A stretch of 64,000 nt of DNA from Rhizobium sp. BK602 (GCF_014195095.1 NZ_JACIBC010000002.1:620001-684000); one strand, 5' to 3'; positions 27,446 through 37,581 are shown, numbered from the stretch's first letter. Notes: generated by a model from the sequence alone, not told the origin. Translations and numbers: made by a program.

Positions 27446-30094
27446 TCAGTCCTTGAGAATGCGCTCCACAATATCGCGAACGTCGGTCGAAAGGCCGCCG
27501 GCGCGTTCGATCTGCACCAGAGCGGAGCGGGCATGGTCGGCGCGAACCGGCTCCAGCAGCCGCCAGGAGCGCATCGAGGTCAGGATGCGCGCTGCAAGCT
27601 GCGGGTTGCGCTGGTCGATATCGAGGATTTCGTTTGCGAGGAAACGGTAGCCGGCGCCGTCGGCCCGGCCGAAGCCGGTCGGGTTGGCGAAGGCGAAGGT
27701 GCCCACGAGCGCGCGCATGCGGTTCGGGTTGGTGCGCTTGAAAAGCGGATTTTCCATCAATGCCTGAATGCGCTCCAGCGTCGCGGCGCCCGGGATCGTC
27801 GCCTGGATGGAAAACCATTTGTCGATGACCAGCGCGTTTTCCGCGAAACGGTCGTGGAAGTTCGCGAGCGCCGCCTTTGCCTCATCCGTCTCGGGGAAGC
27901 GATGGGCGAGGATGGTCAGTGCGGCGCTGAGATCGGTCATGTTGTTGGCGGCGTCATAGGCCGCCTTGGCGCGGGCCGGACTGTCGTCCGACTGCGAGAG
28001 ATAGGAGAGGGCGGCATTGCGCAACGCCCGGCGCCCGGCGCTGGCCGCATCGGGACTGAAGGGGCCGGGTGTCTGCATGCTGTCATAGAGCGCAGCGAAG
28101 ATATCCTTCCCGGCCTCGGCGATCTGCCGCAGGATGGACTGGCGGCCGGCATGGATCGCATCGGGATCGTTGTCGCCGCCGAGTTCGCGGGCGATATCGG
28201 CCTCGCTCGGCAGGGCAAGCACCTGCGCGCGGAAGGCCGGTTCCAGCGCGTCGTCGCTCGCGGCCGCCAGCAGGGCGTCGATGAAGGCGGCATCGCAGCG
28301 AACCTTGACGCCCTGACGAGCATCACGGGCCGCCTGCAGCAGGTTCGGCAGGCCAAGATCGATCAGCGCCTGCCAGCGGGCGAAATGATCGGTTTCGTAG
28401 CGCGCGATCAGCGCCAGATCCTTAGGACCCTGGCTGAATTGCAGATTGATCGGCGTCGAGAAGCTGCGGTTGAGCGACAGGACGGGCCGTGAAGGAATGC
28501 CGTGAAAGACGACGGTCTGCGCCTTTTCCGTCAGGTGCAGCACGTCGTCGGTCAGTTCCGCGCCGGTCACCGATGACGGCGTCAGCAGCGTGCCATTCTC
28601 GGCAATCAGCGCCATGCGCAGCGGAATGTGCAACGGCTGCTTGGTCGTCTGGCCGGGCGTGGCCGGCTGCATCTGCTCCAGTGACAGCGTGAAGCTCTTG
28701 GCGGCGGCATCATAGGTGCCGGAGGCCGTGACCAGCGGCGTGCCGGCCTGATGATACCAGAGCGAGAACTGGGTGAGGTCGCGGCCGCTGACATCCTCGA
28801 AGCATTTGACGAAATCCTCGATCGTCACGGCCTGTCCGTCGTGGCGGTCGAAATAGAGATCCATGCCCGTCTTGAACAGGTCGCGGCCGAGCAGCGTCGC
28901 GATCATGCGGGTGACTTCGCTGCCCTTCTCGTAGACCGTGGTCGTGTAGAAATTGTTGATCTCGCGATAGGTCGTCGGACGCACGGGATGGGCGAGCGGT
29001 CCGCCGTCTTCCGGAAACTGTTCCGATTTCAGGTGGCGCACCTCGGCGATACGCTTGACCGGCCGCGAGCGCTGGTCGGCGGAAAATTCATGGTCGCGAT
29101 AGACGGTCAGCCCTTCCTTGAGGCAGAGCTGGAACCAGTCGCGGCAGGTGATGCGATTGCCGGTCCAGTTATGGAAATATTCATGCGCGATGATCGCCTC
29201 GATATTGGCATAGTCGGCATCGGTCGCGGTTTCCGGATCGGCAAGCACGTATTTGTCGTTGAAGACGTTGAGGCCCTTGTTCTCCATAGCCCCCATGTTG
29301 AAATCGGAGACGGCGACGATCATGAAGATATCGAGATCATATTCGCGGCCGAAGCGTTCCTCGTCCCATCGCATCGAGCGCTTGAGCGCATCCATAGCAT
29401 AGGCCGCGCGCGGCTCCTTGCCATGCTCGACATAGATCTTCAGCGCCACCTCGCGGCCGGACGCCGTGACGAACGTGTCCTCGACCACGCCGAGATCGCC
29501 GGCGACCAGCGCGAACAGATAGCTCGGTTTCGGATGCGGATCGAACCAGGCGGCGAAATGCTTGCCTTCGCCGTAACCGGCGCCGCCGAGGAAATTGCCG
29601 TTCGACAGCAGCAGCGGGTTGGCGGCCTTGTCGGCGATGATGTTGACCGTATAGGGCGCGAGCACATCCGGCCGGTCGGGGAAATAGGTGATGCGGCGGA
29701 AACCTTCCGCCTCGCACTGGGTGCAGTAGACGCCCCCGGTGCGGTAGAGCCCCATCAGCTGCGTGTTGGCCTCGGGGTTGATGATCGTCGTGATCGTCAG
29801 CTCGAACGGTGTGCTTTCCGGCAGGTCGCGGACCGTCAGGCTTTCCGGCGTTGCCGTATATTGCTTGGCCGGGACCTCCTCCTGGTCGAGCAGCAGCCCG
29901 GACAGGACCAGTTCGTCACCGTCCAGCACCAGCGGCGCCTTCGGGTCGATGCCCTCGCGACGATGGAAGATCAGCCGCGCCTCGACCTTGGTCTCGGTCG
30001 GGTCCAGCTCGAAGGTAAGGTCCACGCGTTCCAGAACGAAGTCGGTGGGACGGTAGTCTGCCAGGTGAATGACCTGGCCGGTGTCTGTTCGCAT
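27446..30094 (-). CDS. pepN: Aminopeptidase N (M1 family)
   Basis: Cytoplasmic zinc aminopeptidase of 882 residues, normal for bacterial PepN. The substrate-binding motif GAMEN is at 268-272 and the zinc motif HEYFH at 304-308, followed by NWTGNRITCRDWFQLCLKEG with the third ligand Glu. The C-terminal helical domain runs to the end. It releases N-terminal residues from peptides in protein turnover. Its ATG at 30094 is in the usual place (MRTDTGQVIHLADYRPTDFV). It forms its own transcription unit, closed by a terminator. Confidence 0.96.
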   Translation of the reverse strand: MRTDTGQVIHLADYRPTDFVLERVDLTFELDPTETKVEARLIFHRREGIDPKAPLVLDGDELVLSGLLLDQEEVPAKQYTATPESLTVRDLPESTPFELTITTIINPEANTQLMGLYRTGGVYCTQCEAEGFRRITYFPDRPDVLAPYTVNIIADKAANPLLLSNGNFLGGAGYGEGKHFAAWFDPHPKPSYLFALVAGDLGVVEDTFVTASGREVALKIYVEHGKEPRAAYAMDALKRSMRWDEERFGREYDLDIFMIVAVSDFNMGAMENKGLNVFNDKYVLADPETATDADYANIEAIIAHEYFHNWTGNRITCRDWFQLCLKEGLTVYRDHEFSADQRSRPVKRIAEVRHLKSEQFPEDGGPLAHPVRPTTYREINNFYTTTVYEKGSEVTRMIATLLGRDLFKTGMDLYFDRHDGQAVTIEDFVKCFEDVSGRDLTQFSLWYHQAGTPLVTASGTYDAAAKSFTLSLEQMQPATPGQTTKQPLHIPLRMALIAENGTLLTPSSVTGAELTDDVLHLTEKAQTVVFHGIPSRPVLSLNRSFSTPINLQFSQGPKDLALIARYETDHFARWQALIDLGLPNLLQAARDARQGVKVRCDAAFIDALLAAASDDALEPAFRAQVLALPSEADIARELGGDNDPDAIHAGRQSILRQIAEAGKDIFAALYDSMQTPGPFSPDAASAGRRALRNAALSYLSQSDDSPARAKAAYDAANNMTDLSAALTILAHRFPETDEAKAALANFHDRFAENALVIDKWFSIQATIPGAATLERIQALMENPLFKRTNPNRMRALVGTFAFANPTGFGRADGAGYRFLANEILDIDQRNPQLAARILTSMRSWRLLEPVRADHARSALVQIERAGGLSTDVRDIVERILKD

Positions 30095-30529
30095 GGTCTA
30101 TCCTGATCGGGCTTTGCTGCGGCGGGCATTGCTCCGGAGCGGCGCTCCGGAGGGAAATCCGCAGCATCATTACATCGAAATCTGAACCAAAGTTAAAGTC
30201 ATGTCGACTTGTTGTCACAATTTGCGACAGTAACATGCCTGCATTTCCGTCGGGTCGAAGGCAAATGTCAGGGAATACCGCTGGCCGGCGCGATTGCGTT
30301 TGATGACCAATACCTCTGGTCGCCATCCTGCTCGCTGAGAGAGACAAATGGCCGCGGAACCACGATGAAAAGGTAAATTTCTGTTTAAACTCTTGCGTGG
30401 ACAGCATATTCGCATGATTATAGCATGCTATGTTGTGCCATTGCTGTACGCAATGCTAGCGGCCTTGTGTTAAAACCAGTCAATTTTCTTCGCATTGGTA
30501 TTTAGGAAGGGCGCCATGAGGAGGCCCGA
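30095..30529. other. Divergent promoter region
   Basis: About 435 nt between pepN (minus strand) and the gene at 30530 (plus strand). It holds no supported gene. The stretch 30360-30480 is richer in A/T and should contain the promoter of the plus-strand gene; a Shine-Dalgarno GAGGAG lies at 30519-30524. Confidence 0.4.
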
Positions 30530-31405
30530 TTGAGTTTTTCCGCCGAGCAGCTTGCTCGCCATCCCGAATTCGTATCGTCCCTGCGCTTTCTGGCGGAGGC
30601 GTTGCGGGCACGCTATGACAGCGGGCCGCGCCTGGCGCGCCTGCTGTCCTCGCATCAGCGCTGGCTTTTGACCCAGACGGCCTATGCGCTGCATCTCGAC
30701 TATGATCCGACCGTTTCCGGTTCCGGCCTGACCGCGGTGAAGCTGCGCAATATCATCACCCAATATCGCGTCGCGAGCCGCAACACGGTGCTGACCTATA
30801 TCGAGGAATTGCTGACCTATCGTTTTCTGGCGCCTGCCGCCGGCCCCGTCCGTCGTCCACGGCGCTATGAACCGACCGAGGTCAGCCGCACCGCGATGTT
30901 CGATTGGTATCTTGCCAACCTGGCGGCCCTCGACCTGCTTGATAATGGCAGCCGCGCGGTGGCATTGGCCACCTATCCGGATTTGATCGATCTGGCGCAG
31001 CCGCGCATGGCGCGTCGTTGTCTGGAGGCAACGGCATGGCGGGAGCCGCCGGAGCGGGTCGGCATGTTTCTCTGGACGGAGGCAGGCGGTCTGGTGGTGG
31101 ACAATCTCGTGTCCCGGCTGGATCCGAGCGCTGAAACGGATGGCCGCATCGATCTCGGCCGCATCGATACGCGCGCGATCGCGGCGCAGTTCATGATGTC
31201 GCGGACGCATTTGCAACGGCTTCTGCGCAAATCCGCAGACTATGGTTCCCTCGGCTGGTACGACGAACCGAGGAAGATGCGAATTTGGATGTCTCGCGAT
31301 TTTCTCAATGAATATTGCGCCTGGCAGGCTGTGAAGTTCGCCGCGGTGGACGAGGCGTTCGAGTGGGCGCAATCGGTGGTCACAGATGCGGCGGCGCAGG
31401 GGTGA
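30530..31405 (+). CDS. Unrecognised protein, possible helix-turn-helix regulator
   Basis: Protein of 291 residues that I cannot place in a family. The start is a TTG at 30530, chosen because ATGAGGAGGCCCGA lies right before it and no better start exists. It is soluble and mostly helical. Residues about 60-105 (SGLTAVKLRNIITQYRVASR, TVLTYIEELLTYRFL) and 215-250 (RAIAAQFMMSRTHLQRLLRK, then LGWYDEPRKMRIWMSR) both look like helix-turn-helix units followed by a basic wing, so it may bind DNA with two domains. Good codon composition and a terminator pair behind it support a real gene. No neighbour hints at a target. Confidence 0.7.
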   Translation: MSFSAEQLARHPEFVSSLRFLAEALRARYDSGPRLARLLSSHQRWLLTQTAYALHLDYDPTVSGSGLTAVKLRNIITQYRVASRNTVLTYIEELLTYRFLAPAAGPVRRPRRYEPTEVSRTAMFDWYLANLAALDLLDNGSRAVALATYPDLIDLAQPRMARRCLEATAWREPPERVGMFLWTEAGGLVVDNLVSRLDPSAETDGRIDLGRIDTRAIAAQFMMSRTHLQRLLRKSADYGSLGWYDEPRKMRIWMSRDFLNEYCAWQAVKFAAVDEAFEWAQSVVTDAAAQG

Positions 31406-31470
31406 TCAAAGAAAAACGCCGGGCTGGCCCGGCGCGTGCGTCATGAAAATTGCTGATGAAAATCCGAAAC

Positions 31471-31501
31471 AAAAGGGCGGGATCGATGATCCCGCCCTTT
31501 T
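31471..31501 (+). terminator. Intrinsic terminator
   Basis: The stem AAAAGGGCGGGATC paired with GATCCCGCCCTTTT is perfect, so it works in both directions, and it ends in a T run on the plus strand. A second hairpin without a T run (CGCCGGG/CCCGGCG, 31417-31434) precedes it, directly after the stop of the gene at 30530. Confidence 0.85.
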
Positions 31502-32059
31502 GGCAAATCTTACAAGGGGATGCCGGTCGCCGCGCATGCGGAGCCCGGCTGGCGCTTCCCAGCCCTGTGCAGGCTACGGGAACGCTCGAATTCTTCCGCT
31601 GCCCGTACGGCCGAGCCGATATGGCCGACCGTATCGAGAAGGGTGATGAATGAACGAAATCCTGCAGACACGAAACAACCTCTCAGAATGAACGTTTGCT
31701 ATGCGATGCCGACTTTGTCTCGCCGATCAGCAGGCGCGAAAATCGGCGAAGACGGCGGTGGGGCGGGCAACGCGCGCGGAAATGCCGGTGCCGCGAGCAA
31801 CCATCTGCTCGTTGGCGGCAATGCCGACTCCGCGGCGGCCGCTAATGGTGCGCACCGGTTCGATGGCGCGGCGAAGGGTATCAAACCCGCAATGGATTGG
31901 GCGAAAGCGTGCAGTCACGGCCTTGGTTCCTTATGATTCCTCCCAAGACACACGTCTATATTGCAGTGCAGCATCAATTTTGCAATGCACGCACTTGGAA
32001 TTACTGCCATGCATGGAATGCATGGCAATGTTTCGATCATTCTCAATTGTGATGAAAAA
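31502..32059. other. Intergenic stretch, no gene recognised
   Basis: About 560 nt between the terminator and the UDG gene. Open frames on both strands are Arg/Ala/Ser-rich and lack ribosome-binding sites. A short palindrome CCATGCATGGAATGCATGG lies near 32009. It might be old genic DNA, but nothing recognisable remains. Confidence 0.4.
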
Positions 32060-32950
32060 TTAACCGATCTTTCCGGCTTCGATACGGGCTTTGAAGGCCA
32101 GGAGATCGTTCCAGGCCAAGCGCTTGTTGATCGGAGCGGTCAGCAATTCCTGGGGATGGAGGCTGGCGATCGCCGGTATGGTCCGACCGGAGATCGTCAC
32201 CTCCCGCCACTGGCCGCGCAGGCCATGAATGGTTTCGCCGCTTTCGAAGAAATGGCGCGCCGTGAAGTTGCCGAGCAGCAGCAGCGCTTGCGGTTCGGCA
32301 AGCGCGATCTGCCGTTCGATGAAGGGGCGGCAAATCTCGATTTCCGGCGCCGACGGGGCGCGATTGCCCGGCGGCCGCCATGGAATGACATTGGTGAGCA
32401 GGATGTCGTCGCGTTTGAGGCCGATGGCGGCCAGCATCTTGTCGAGCAACTGCCCGCTTCGACCGGCAAAGGGCGCGCCTTCGCGATCATCGTCAGCGCT
32501 CGGCATCGGGCCGATCACCATGACCCGCCCCGCGGCGCTGCCGCTGGCGAAGATGGTCGAACGGGCACTGTTCTTCAGATTGCAACTGCTGAAAGCTTCA
32601 AGCGCCGTCTTCAGCTCACCGAGCGAACGCGCGCTTTCGGCCGCGAAACGGGCTTGCTCCACGGCCTGATCGTCGGGAATGGCAGGGCTATTGCGGGGGG
32701 ACGCCGCCGGTGCGGCCGTTTGAGCCGCCGCCGGGCGGCGTTCGGCCTGTTGTGCCGGTCGCGTCGCGGAGGGCGGCGCTTCGGCACGCGGCTGGGTCGC
32801 CCGCGCACCCTGGCGCGCCGCCTTCATCGCCTCGAACTCGGCAAAACGGTCGACGGCCTCTTCCTCGAGCAGCCAATCCACGCCCGCATCCGCATGGAAA
32901 TGCAGAAGGGCGGCAAGTTCGGCCGGGGTGAGGTCGCTGGCGGAAATCAT
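32060..32950 (-). CDS. Uracil-DNA glycosylase superfamily protein, family-4-like without full Fe-S cysteines
   Basis: Protein of 296 residues with an Ala/Pro-rich N-terminal extension (about 45-100) and a C-terminal UDG fold. Motif A reads VIGPMPSADDDREGAPFAGR and the distal motif reads IASLHPQELL. The core (LLTNVIPWRPPGNRAPSAPE, then EICRPFIERQIALAEPQALL) aligns with family 4 glycosylases, but of the four cysteines that hold their 4Fe-4S cluster only Cys123 and Cys207 remain; Phe120 and Trp191 stand where the others should be. A non-cluster UDG class was described from Bradyrhizobium, and this may belong with it. It probably removes uracil from DNA, but activity is an inference. Confidence 0.82.
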   Translation of the reverse strand: MISASDLTPAELAALLHFHADAGVDWLLEEEAVDRFAEFEAMKAARQGARATQPRAEAPPSATRPAQQAERRPAAAQTAAPAASPRNSPAIPDDQAVEQARFAAESARSLGELKTALEAFSSCNLKNSARSTIFASGSAAGRVMVIGPMPSADDDREGAPFAGRSGQLLDKMLAAIGLKRDDILLTNVIPWRPPGNRAPSAPEIEICRPFIERQIALAEPQALLLLGNFTARHFFESGETIHGLRGQWREVTISGRTIPAIASLHPQELLTAPINKRLAWNDLLAFKARIEAGKIG

Positions 32951-33005
32951 GGGCGAAGTCTAGCCAAAGTGGCGCGAGAACGAAAGGGCGAGAAGCCCTT
33001 TGTCG

Positions 33006-34295
33006 TCACGCCGTCCACTGGCCGATGTCGTCGCGCTCGCCGATCAGGGCGAGACCATGGGCGATCGACAGCAATTCGCCGCCGGTCTCGATCCGCTCCT
33101 GCCCGAAGCGCTCGGTGAAGATGCGCCGCACCGCCGGCACGAAGGAGGTGCCGCCGGTCAGAAACACCTTGTCGATACCCTCGGGTGACGTATTGGTGGT
33201 CGTCAGTACGTCGTCCAGTGCCGCCTCGATGCGGGCGAGGTCCTCGGCAATCCAGCTTTCGAAATCGCTGCGGCGCACCGTCTTGCGACCGGCCTTGCCG
33301 AGCGGCGCGAAATTGAACTCGGCTTCCTCTTCCGCCGACAGCGCCATCTTCGTCGCCGACACCGCTTGATAGAGCGGATAACCTTCGTCATGCTCGACGA
33401 GATCGATGAAGGTCTCCAGTTTTTCCGGCTCGAGACTGCTGCGCACCAGCTTTTTCAGGTCGGCATATTCGCGCGAGGTCTTGAAGATCGAAAGCTGGTT
33501 CCAGCGGCCGAAATTGGCATAGTAGGAGCTCGGCACTTCGAGCAGCTTGTCGAAGCTCTTGAAGAAGCTGCCCTTGCCGATCGCCGGCGAGACGATGTTG
33601 TCGATCATGCGGAAGTCGAAATGGTCGCCGGCGATGCCGACGCCGGAATGGCCGATCGGCGTTGCCGTCAGCCGGCCGGCATGGGTCTCGAAGCGGATCA
33701 GCGAATAGTCCGTCGTGCCGCCGCCGAAGTCGGCAACCAGCACGGTCGCGTCCTTCTTCAGATGCTGGGCGAAATAGAAGGCGGCCGCAACCGGCTCGTA
33801 GACATAATGGATTTCCGGAAAGCCGAAGCGGGTCAGCGCCGCGTTGTAGCGTTCCGTCGCAAGTGCTGCATCCGGATTGGCACCGGCGAAATGCACCGGT
33901 CGGCCGGTGACGATCCGCGAGACGTCGGCCGGCCAGCCATCGCCGGCATAGCTGCGCAGCCGGCGCACGAAGATCTCCATCAGGTCCTCGAACGTATGGC
34001 GCTTTGCGTAGATCAGCGTGCCCTGGAACAGGGCGCTCGCCGCAAAGGTCTTGATCGATTGCAGGAAGCGACAGTCGCCGGGATTGTCGATGAACTGCCG
34101 GATGGCGGCGTGCCCCGCCTCGACCTTCAGCGCCGCGGCCCCCAATCCGGGGTCCTTCATGAAGGACAACGCCGTGCGCATGCTGTCGGCGGTGCCGGCG
34201 GCACTGGTAAAGGCCACCGATTGCGTCGCAGGCCCGTCGGCCAGCGCCAGAACCGTATTCGTCGTGCCGAAGTCGAAACCAAGCGCCCGAGCCAT
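33006..34295 (-). CDS. Hsp70-family protein (YegD-like)
   Basis: Actin-fold ATPase of about 429 residues from the internal start MARALGFDFGTTNTVLALAD; an ATG six codons earlier (34313) is the alternative. Phosphate-binding loops: FGFDFGTTNT-type N-terminal loop, VLVADFGGGTTDYSLI and VFLTGGTSFVPAVRRIF. The DnaK substrate-binding domain is missing, so it is a short YegD-type relative rather than DnaK. Substrate and partner are unknown. It forms a single gene between the UDG and the RND pump. Confidence 0.85.
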   Translation of the reverse strand: MARALGFDFGTTNTVLALADGPATQSVAFTSAAGTADSMRTALSFMKDPGLGAAALKVEAGHAAIRQFIDNPGDCRFLQSIKTFAASALFQGTLIYAKRHTFEDLMEIFVRRLRSYAGDGWPADVSRIVTGRPVHFAGANPDAALATERYNAALTRFGFPEIHYVYEPVAAAFYFAQHLKKDATVLVADFGGGTTDYSLIRFETHAGRLTATPIGHSGVGIAGDHFDFRMIDNIVSPAIGKGSFFKSFDKLLEVPSSYYANFGRWNQLSIFKTSREYADLKKLVRSSLEPEKLETFIDLVEHDEGYPLYQAVSATKMALSAEEEAEFNFAPLGKAGRKTVRRSDFESWIAEDLARIEAALDDVLTTTNTSPEGIDKVFLTGGTSFVPAVRRIFTERFGQERIETGGELLSIAHGLALIGERDDIGQWTA

Positions 34296-34461
34296 GCCCG
34301 CACTCCTTTCCATTCAGATTTTTTGGAATGGGGCAAAGCCCCTCATGCAGCGCGAGATGCGCCCTTGTCGCGAAGAGGGCGCGTCATGGCATGGCTGGGA
34401 GCCGAGCGCAAGACTGGAAATGCACAAAGCAGAACGGGCGCCTCCTCGGCGCCCGTCGATG

Positions 34462-37400
34462 TCACTCGGCCGCGATCGCGGTCGGTCTTTCCTGCTCGTG
34501 CGGATGCTCGTCCTTGCGCTTGCCGAAGCGGGCGAGGAAGTCGTTCAGCGCGTTCATCTGAAGGAAGATGACCGGCGTGATGAACAGCGTCAGGATCTGC
34601 GAGACGACGAGGCCGCCGACGACGGCGACACCGAGCGGCTGGCGCAGCTCCGAGCTGGCGCCGCCGCCGACGGCGATCGGCAGGGCACCGAGCAGGGCGC
34701 AGAAGGTCGTCATCATGATCGGACGGAAGCGGCGCACGCAGGCCTCGTGGATCGCCTCGGACGGCGATATGCCGGGGGCCGAGCGGAGCGTTTCCAGTGC
34801 CACGTCAATCATCATGATCGCGTTCTTCTTGACGATGCCGATCAGCATCAACAGGCCGATGAGCGCGATGATCGACAGATCGAAGCCGAAGACCTTCAGG
34901 GCAAGCAGCGCGCCGAGGGCAGCGGCCGGCAGGCCGGAGAGAATGGTCAGCGGGTGGATGAAGCTCTCGTAGAGAACGCCGAGAACCACATAGATCGTCA
35001 GCACCGCGGCCAGGATCAGATAGGGCGTGCTGCCCTGCGACTGCTGGAAGATCTGCGCCGTGCCGCCATAGGACGTGAAGACGTCCGCCGGCATGTTGAT
35101 ATCCTTCTTGATCTGCTCGATCTGGGCGGTCGCGTCACCAAGCGCTTCGCCAGCCGGCAGGTTGAAGGATACGGTGGTGGAGACGAGCTGGCCGGTCTGG
35201 TTGATGGTGACCGGACCCGTCGTGCGGTCGACGCGGGCGAAGTTCGACAGCGGCACCAGCGCGCCGCTTGCCGAGGCGATCTGGATTTCCTGCAGCTTCT
35301 GGTCATCCCAGGGCTTGCTGGTGTCGTATTCGACGATGACGTCATAGCTGTCGCCGGTCGACTGGATCTGCGCGGCGGTATAGCCGCCGAAGGCTTCTTC
35401 CAGCGTCGTGCGCAACTGGTTGTCGTTGATGCCGTAGGCCGCCGCCTTTTCGGTGTCGACGACGATATTGGCCTGCAGCGCGTTGTTCTGCTCGTCCGAG
35501 GCGACGTCGGTGAAGCGCGGATCGTGGCGCATCGCGTCCTCGACCTTGTTGGCCCAGAGGTTGGTCTGGTCGGCACTCAACGCCTGAATGACGAGCTGAT
35601 ACTGGCTGGCCGTTTGACGGCCGCCGAAGCGTAGGCTCTGCTGCGGGGTGATATAGGCCTTGATGCCGGCGATCTTGCCGATGCTGGAGCGCAGCTCGCG
35701 CAGGGTCTGATCCAGCGGTTCGCGCTGGTCCTTCGGCTTCAGTTCGACATACATCGTGCCGTTGTTCAGCGGTTGGCGGGCATTGCCGCCGACGATCGAC
35801 ATGACATGCGCGACGGCGGGGTTCTGCTTGACGAGTGCCGCTGCCTGGTTCTGCAGGTCGCGCATGGCCGGATAGGAAATATCCTGCCGTGCCTGGGTCG
35901 AGATCGTCAGGCGGCCGATATCCTCGGTCGGGAAGAAGCTCGCCGGCAGCACCATGAACAGGTAGACGGACAGGCCGACCGAGGCGAAGAAGCTCAGGAG
36001 GACGGTGCCGCGATGGCGCAGGCACCAGCTGACGCCCTTGTCGTAACCGCGCTGCGTCCAGTCGAAGCCGATGTTGAAGAGGCGAACCGGCAGCGGCGGC
36101 TGGCCGTGGCCGGAAGACAGGCGCGAGCTCAGCATCGGCGTGACGGTCAGCGAGACGATGGCCGACGACACGATGGCGATGGCGACCACCATGCCGAATT
36201 CGTTGAAGATACGGCCGACGACGCCGCCCATCAGCAGGATCGGGATGAAGACGGCGATCAGCGAGATCGACATGGAGATGATCGTGTAGCTGACTTCGGC
36301 CGAGCCCTTGATCGCCGCCTGCAGCACCGGCATGCCTTCCTCGACATGCCGCAATATGTTCTCGAGCATGACGATCGCGTCGTCGACCACCAGGCCGACC
36401 GCGAGCGTCAGGCCCAGCAATGAGATGTTGTCGATGCTGTAGCCGAGCACATACATCATGCCGAAGGTCGAGATCAGCGACAGCGGCACGGCAAGGCCGG
36501 GGATGATGGTTGCCGTCAGGTGGCCCGTGAACAGATAGATCACCAGCACGACCAGACCGATGGTCAGGAACAGGGTGAATTTCACGTCGGCAATGGCGTC
36601 GCGGATCGGCTGCGCCGAATCGTTCATGACCGTCGTCTTCACCGAGGCCGGGATTTCCGCATGCAGTTGCGGCAGCTTGGCGTTGATGGCATCGACGACA
36701 TCGACGGTATTGGCGTCGGGCTGACGCTGGATGGCGAGGATGATCGCCCGCTTGCCGTCATACCAGGAGCCGGTATTGGTGTTCTCCACGCTGTCCTGGA
36801 CGTCGGCGACGTCGCTCAGATGGATCGGCGCTCCGTTCGGATTGGCGATCACCAGCGAGCGGAATTCCTGTGCGTTGGTGCGCTGGGTATTGGCATTGAT
36901 GGTCATGCTCTGCGCATCGTTCTGCAGCGTGCCGACCGGAACCTGGCTGTTGGCGTTGACGAGGGCAGTGTTGACCGTATCGATGCCGATGCCGCGGCTT
37001 TGCAGCTTGTTGGGATCGACTTCGACGCGCACGGCATAGGTCTGCGCGCCGAACACGGTCACCTCGGCAACACCCGGAAGGGTCGATAGCGACGGCGAGA
37101 TGATGTCCTCGGCGATTTCGTCGAGCTTGCTGCGCGGCATCGTATCGCTCTGCACGGCCAGCAGCATGACCGGCGCATCGGCCGGGTTGGTCTTGCGGTA
37201 GCTCGGCGGCACCGTGAGATTGTCGGGCAATTGGCGCGTCGCATGCGAGATCGCCGCCTGAACGTCGGCAGCGGCGGCATCGATGTTACGATTGAGATCG
37301 AATTGCAGGACGATGCTCGTATTGCCGAGCGAGTTGGTCGAGGATATCTCGCTGATGCCGGGAATGGTTTCGAATTCCTTGATCAACGGCGTCGAGACCG

Positions 37401-37581
37401 ATGTTGCCATGGTCTGCGGCGAGGCGCCGGTCAGCTGCGCCGTGACGTTGATGGTCGGAAAATCGACCTGTGGCAGTGCCGCCACCGGCACGAGCTGATA
37501 GCCGGCCAGGCCGGCCAGCACCACGCCCAAGGCGAGGAGTGTCGTCGCGACCGGCCGCTGGATACAGAAATTCGGGATCAT
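34462..37581 (-). CDS. RND multidrug efflux permease (MdtB/AcrB type)
   Basis: Inner-membrane proton-driven pump of 1039 residues with 12 transmembrane segments and two large periplasmic loops. The N-terminus MIPNFCIQRPVATTLLALGV and the proton-relay pair Asp-Asp in TLAVGLVVDDAIVMLENILR are as expected. FFPTEDIGRLTISTQARQDI and the C-terminal repeat half are also present. It resembles MdtB/MdtC more than AcrB. The ATG overlaps the stop of the adaptor gene by 4 nt. No outer-membrane channel gene and no regulator lie nearby, so it must use a TolC-like channel encoded elsewhere. Confidence 0.93.
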   Translation of the reverse strand: MIPNFCIQRPVATTLLALGVVLAGLAGYQLVPVAALPQVDFPTINVTAQLTGASPQTMATSVSTPLIKEFETIPGISEISSTNSLGNTSIVLQFDLNRNIDAAAADVQAAISHATRQLPDNLTVPPSYRKTNPADAPVMLLAVQSDTMPRSKLDEIAEDIISPSLSTLPGVAEVTVFGAQTYAVRVEVDPNKLQSRGIGIDTVNTALVNANSQVPVGTLQNDAQSMTINANTQRTNAQEFRSLVIANPNGAPIHLSDVADVQDSVENTNTGSWYDGKRAIILAIQRQPDANTVDVVDAINAKLPQLHAEIPASVKTTVMNDSAQPIRDAIADVKFTLFLTIGLVVLVIYLFTGHLTATIIPGLAVPLSLISTFGMMYVLGYSIDNISLLGLTLAVGLVVDDAIVMLENILRHVEEGMPVLQAAIKGSAEVSYTIISMSISLIAVFIPILLMGGVVGRIFNEFGMVVAIAIVSSAIVSLTVTPMLSSRLSSGHGQPPLPVRLFNIGFDWTQRGYDKGVSWCLRHRGTVLLSFFASVGLSVYLFMVLPASFFPTEDIGRLTISTQARQDISYPAMRDLQNQAAALVKQNPAVAHVMSIVGGNARQPLNNGTMYVELKPKDQREPLDQTLRELRSSIGKIAGIKAYITPQQSLRFGGRQTASQYQLVIQALSADQTNLWANKVEDAMRHDPRFTDVASDEQNNALQANIVVDTEKAAAYGINDNQLRTTLEEAFGGYTAAQIQSTGDSYDVIVEYDTSKPWDDQKLQEIQIASASGALVPLSNFARVDRTTGPVTINQTGQLVSTTVSFNLPAGEALGDATAQIEQIKKDINMPADVFTSYGGTAQIFQQSQGSTPYLILAAVLTIYVVLGVLYESFIHPLTILSGLPAAALGALLALKVFGFDLSIIALIGLLMLIGIVKKNAIMMIDVALETLRSAPGISPSEAIHEACVRRFRPIMMTTFCALLGALPIAVGGGASSELRQPLGVAVVGGLVVSQILTLFITPVIFLQMNALNDFLARFGKRKDEHPHEQERPTAIAAE

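Noticed and set aside
31701..32063. 120-residue plus-strand frame upstream of the UDG gene end
   Set aside because: Arg/Ser/Thr-rich, no start signal and no recognisable features.
34018..35634. 538-residue plus-strand frame opposite the RND permease and Hsp70-like genes
   Set aside because: It crosses two real genes on the other strand and has a composition typical of antisense frames.
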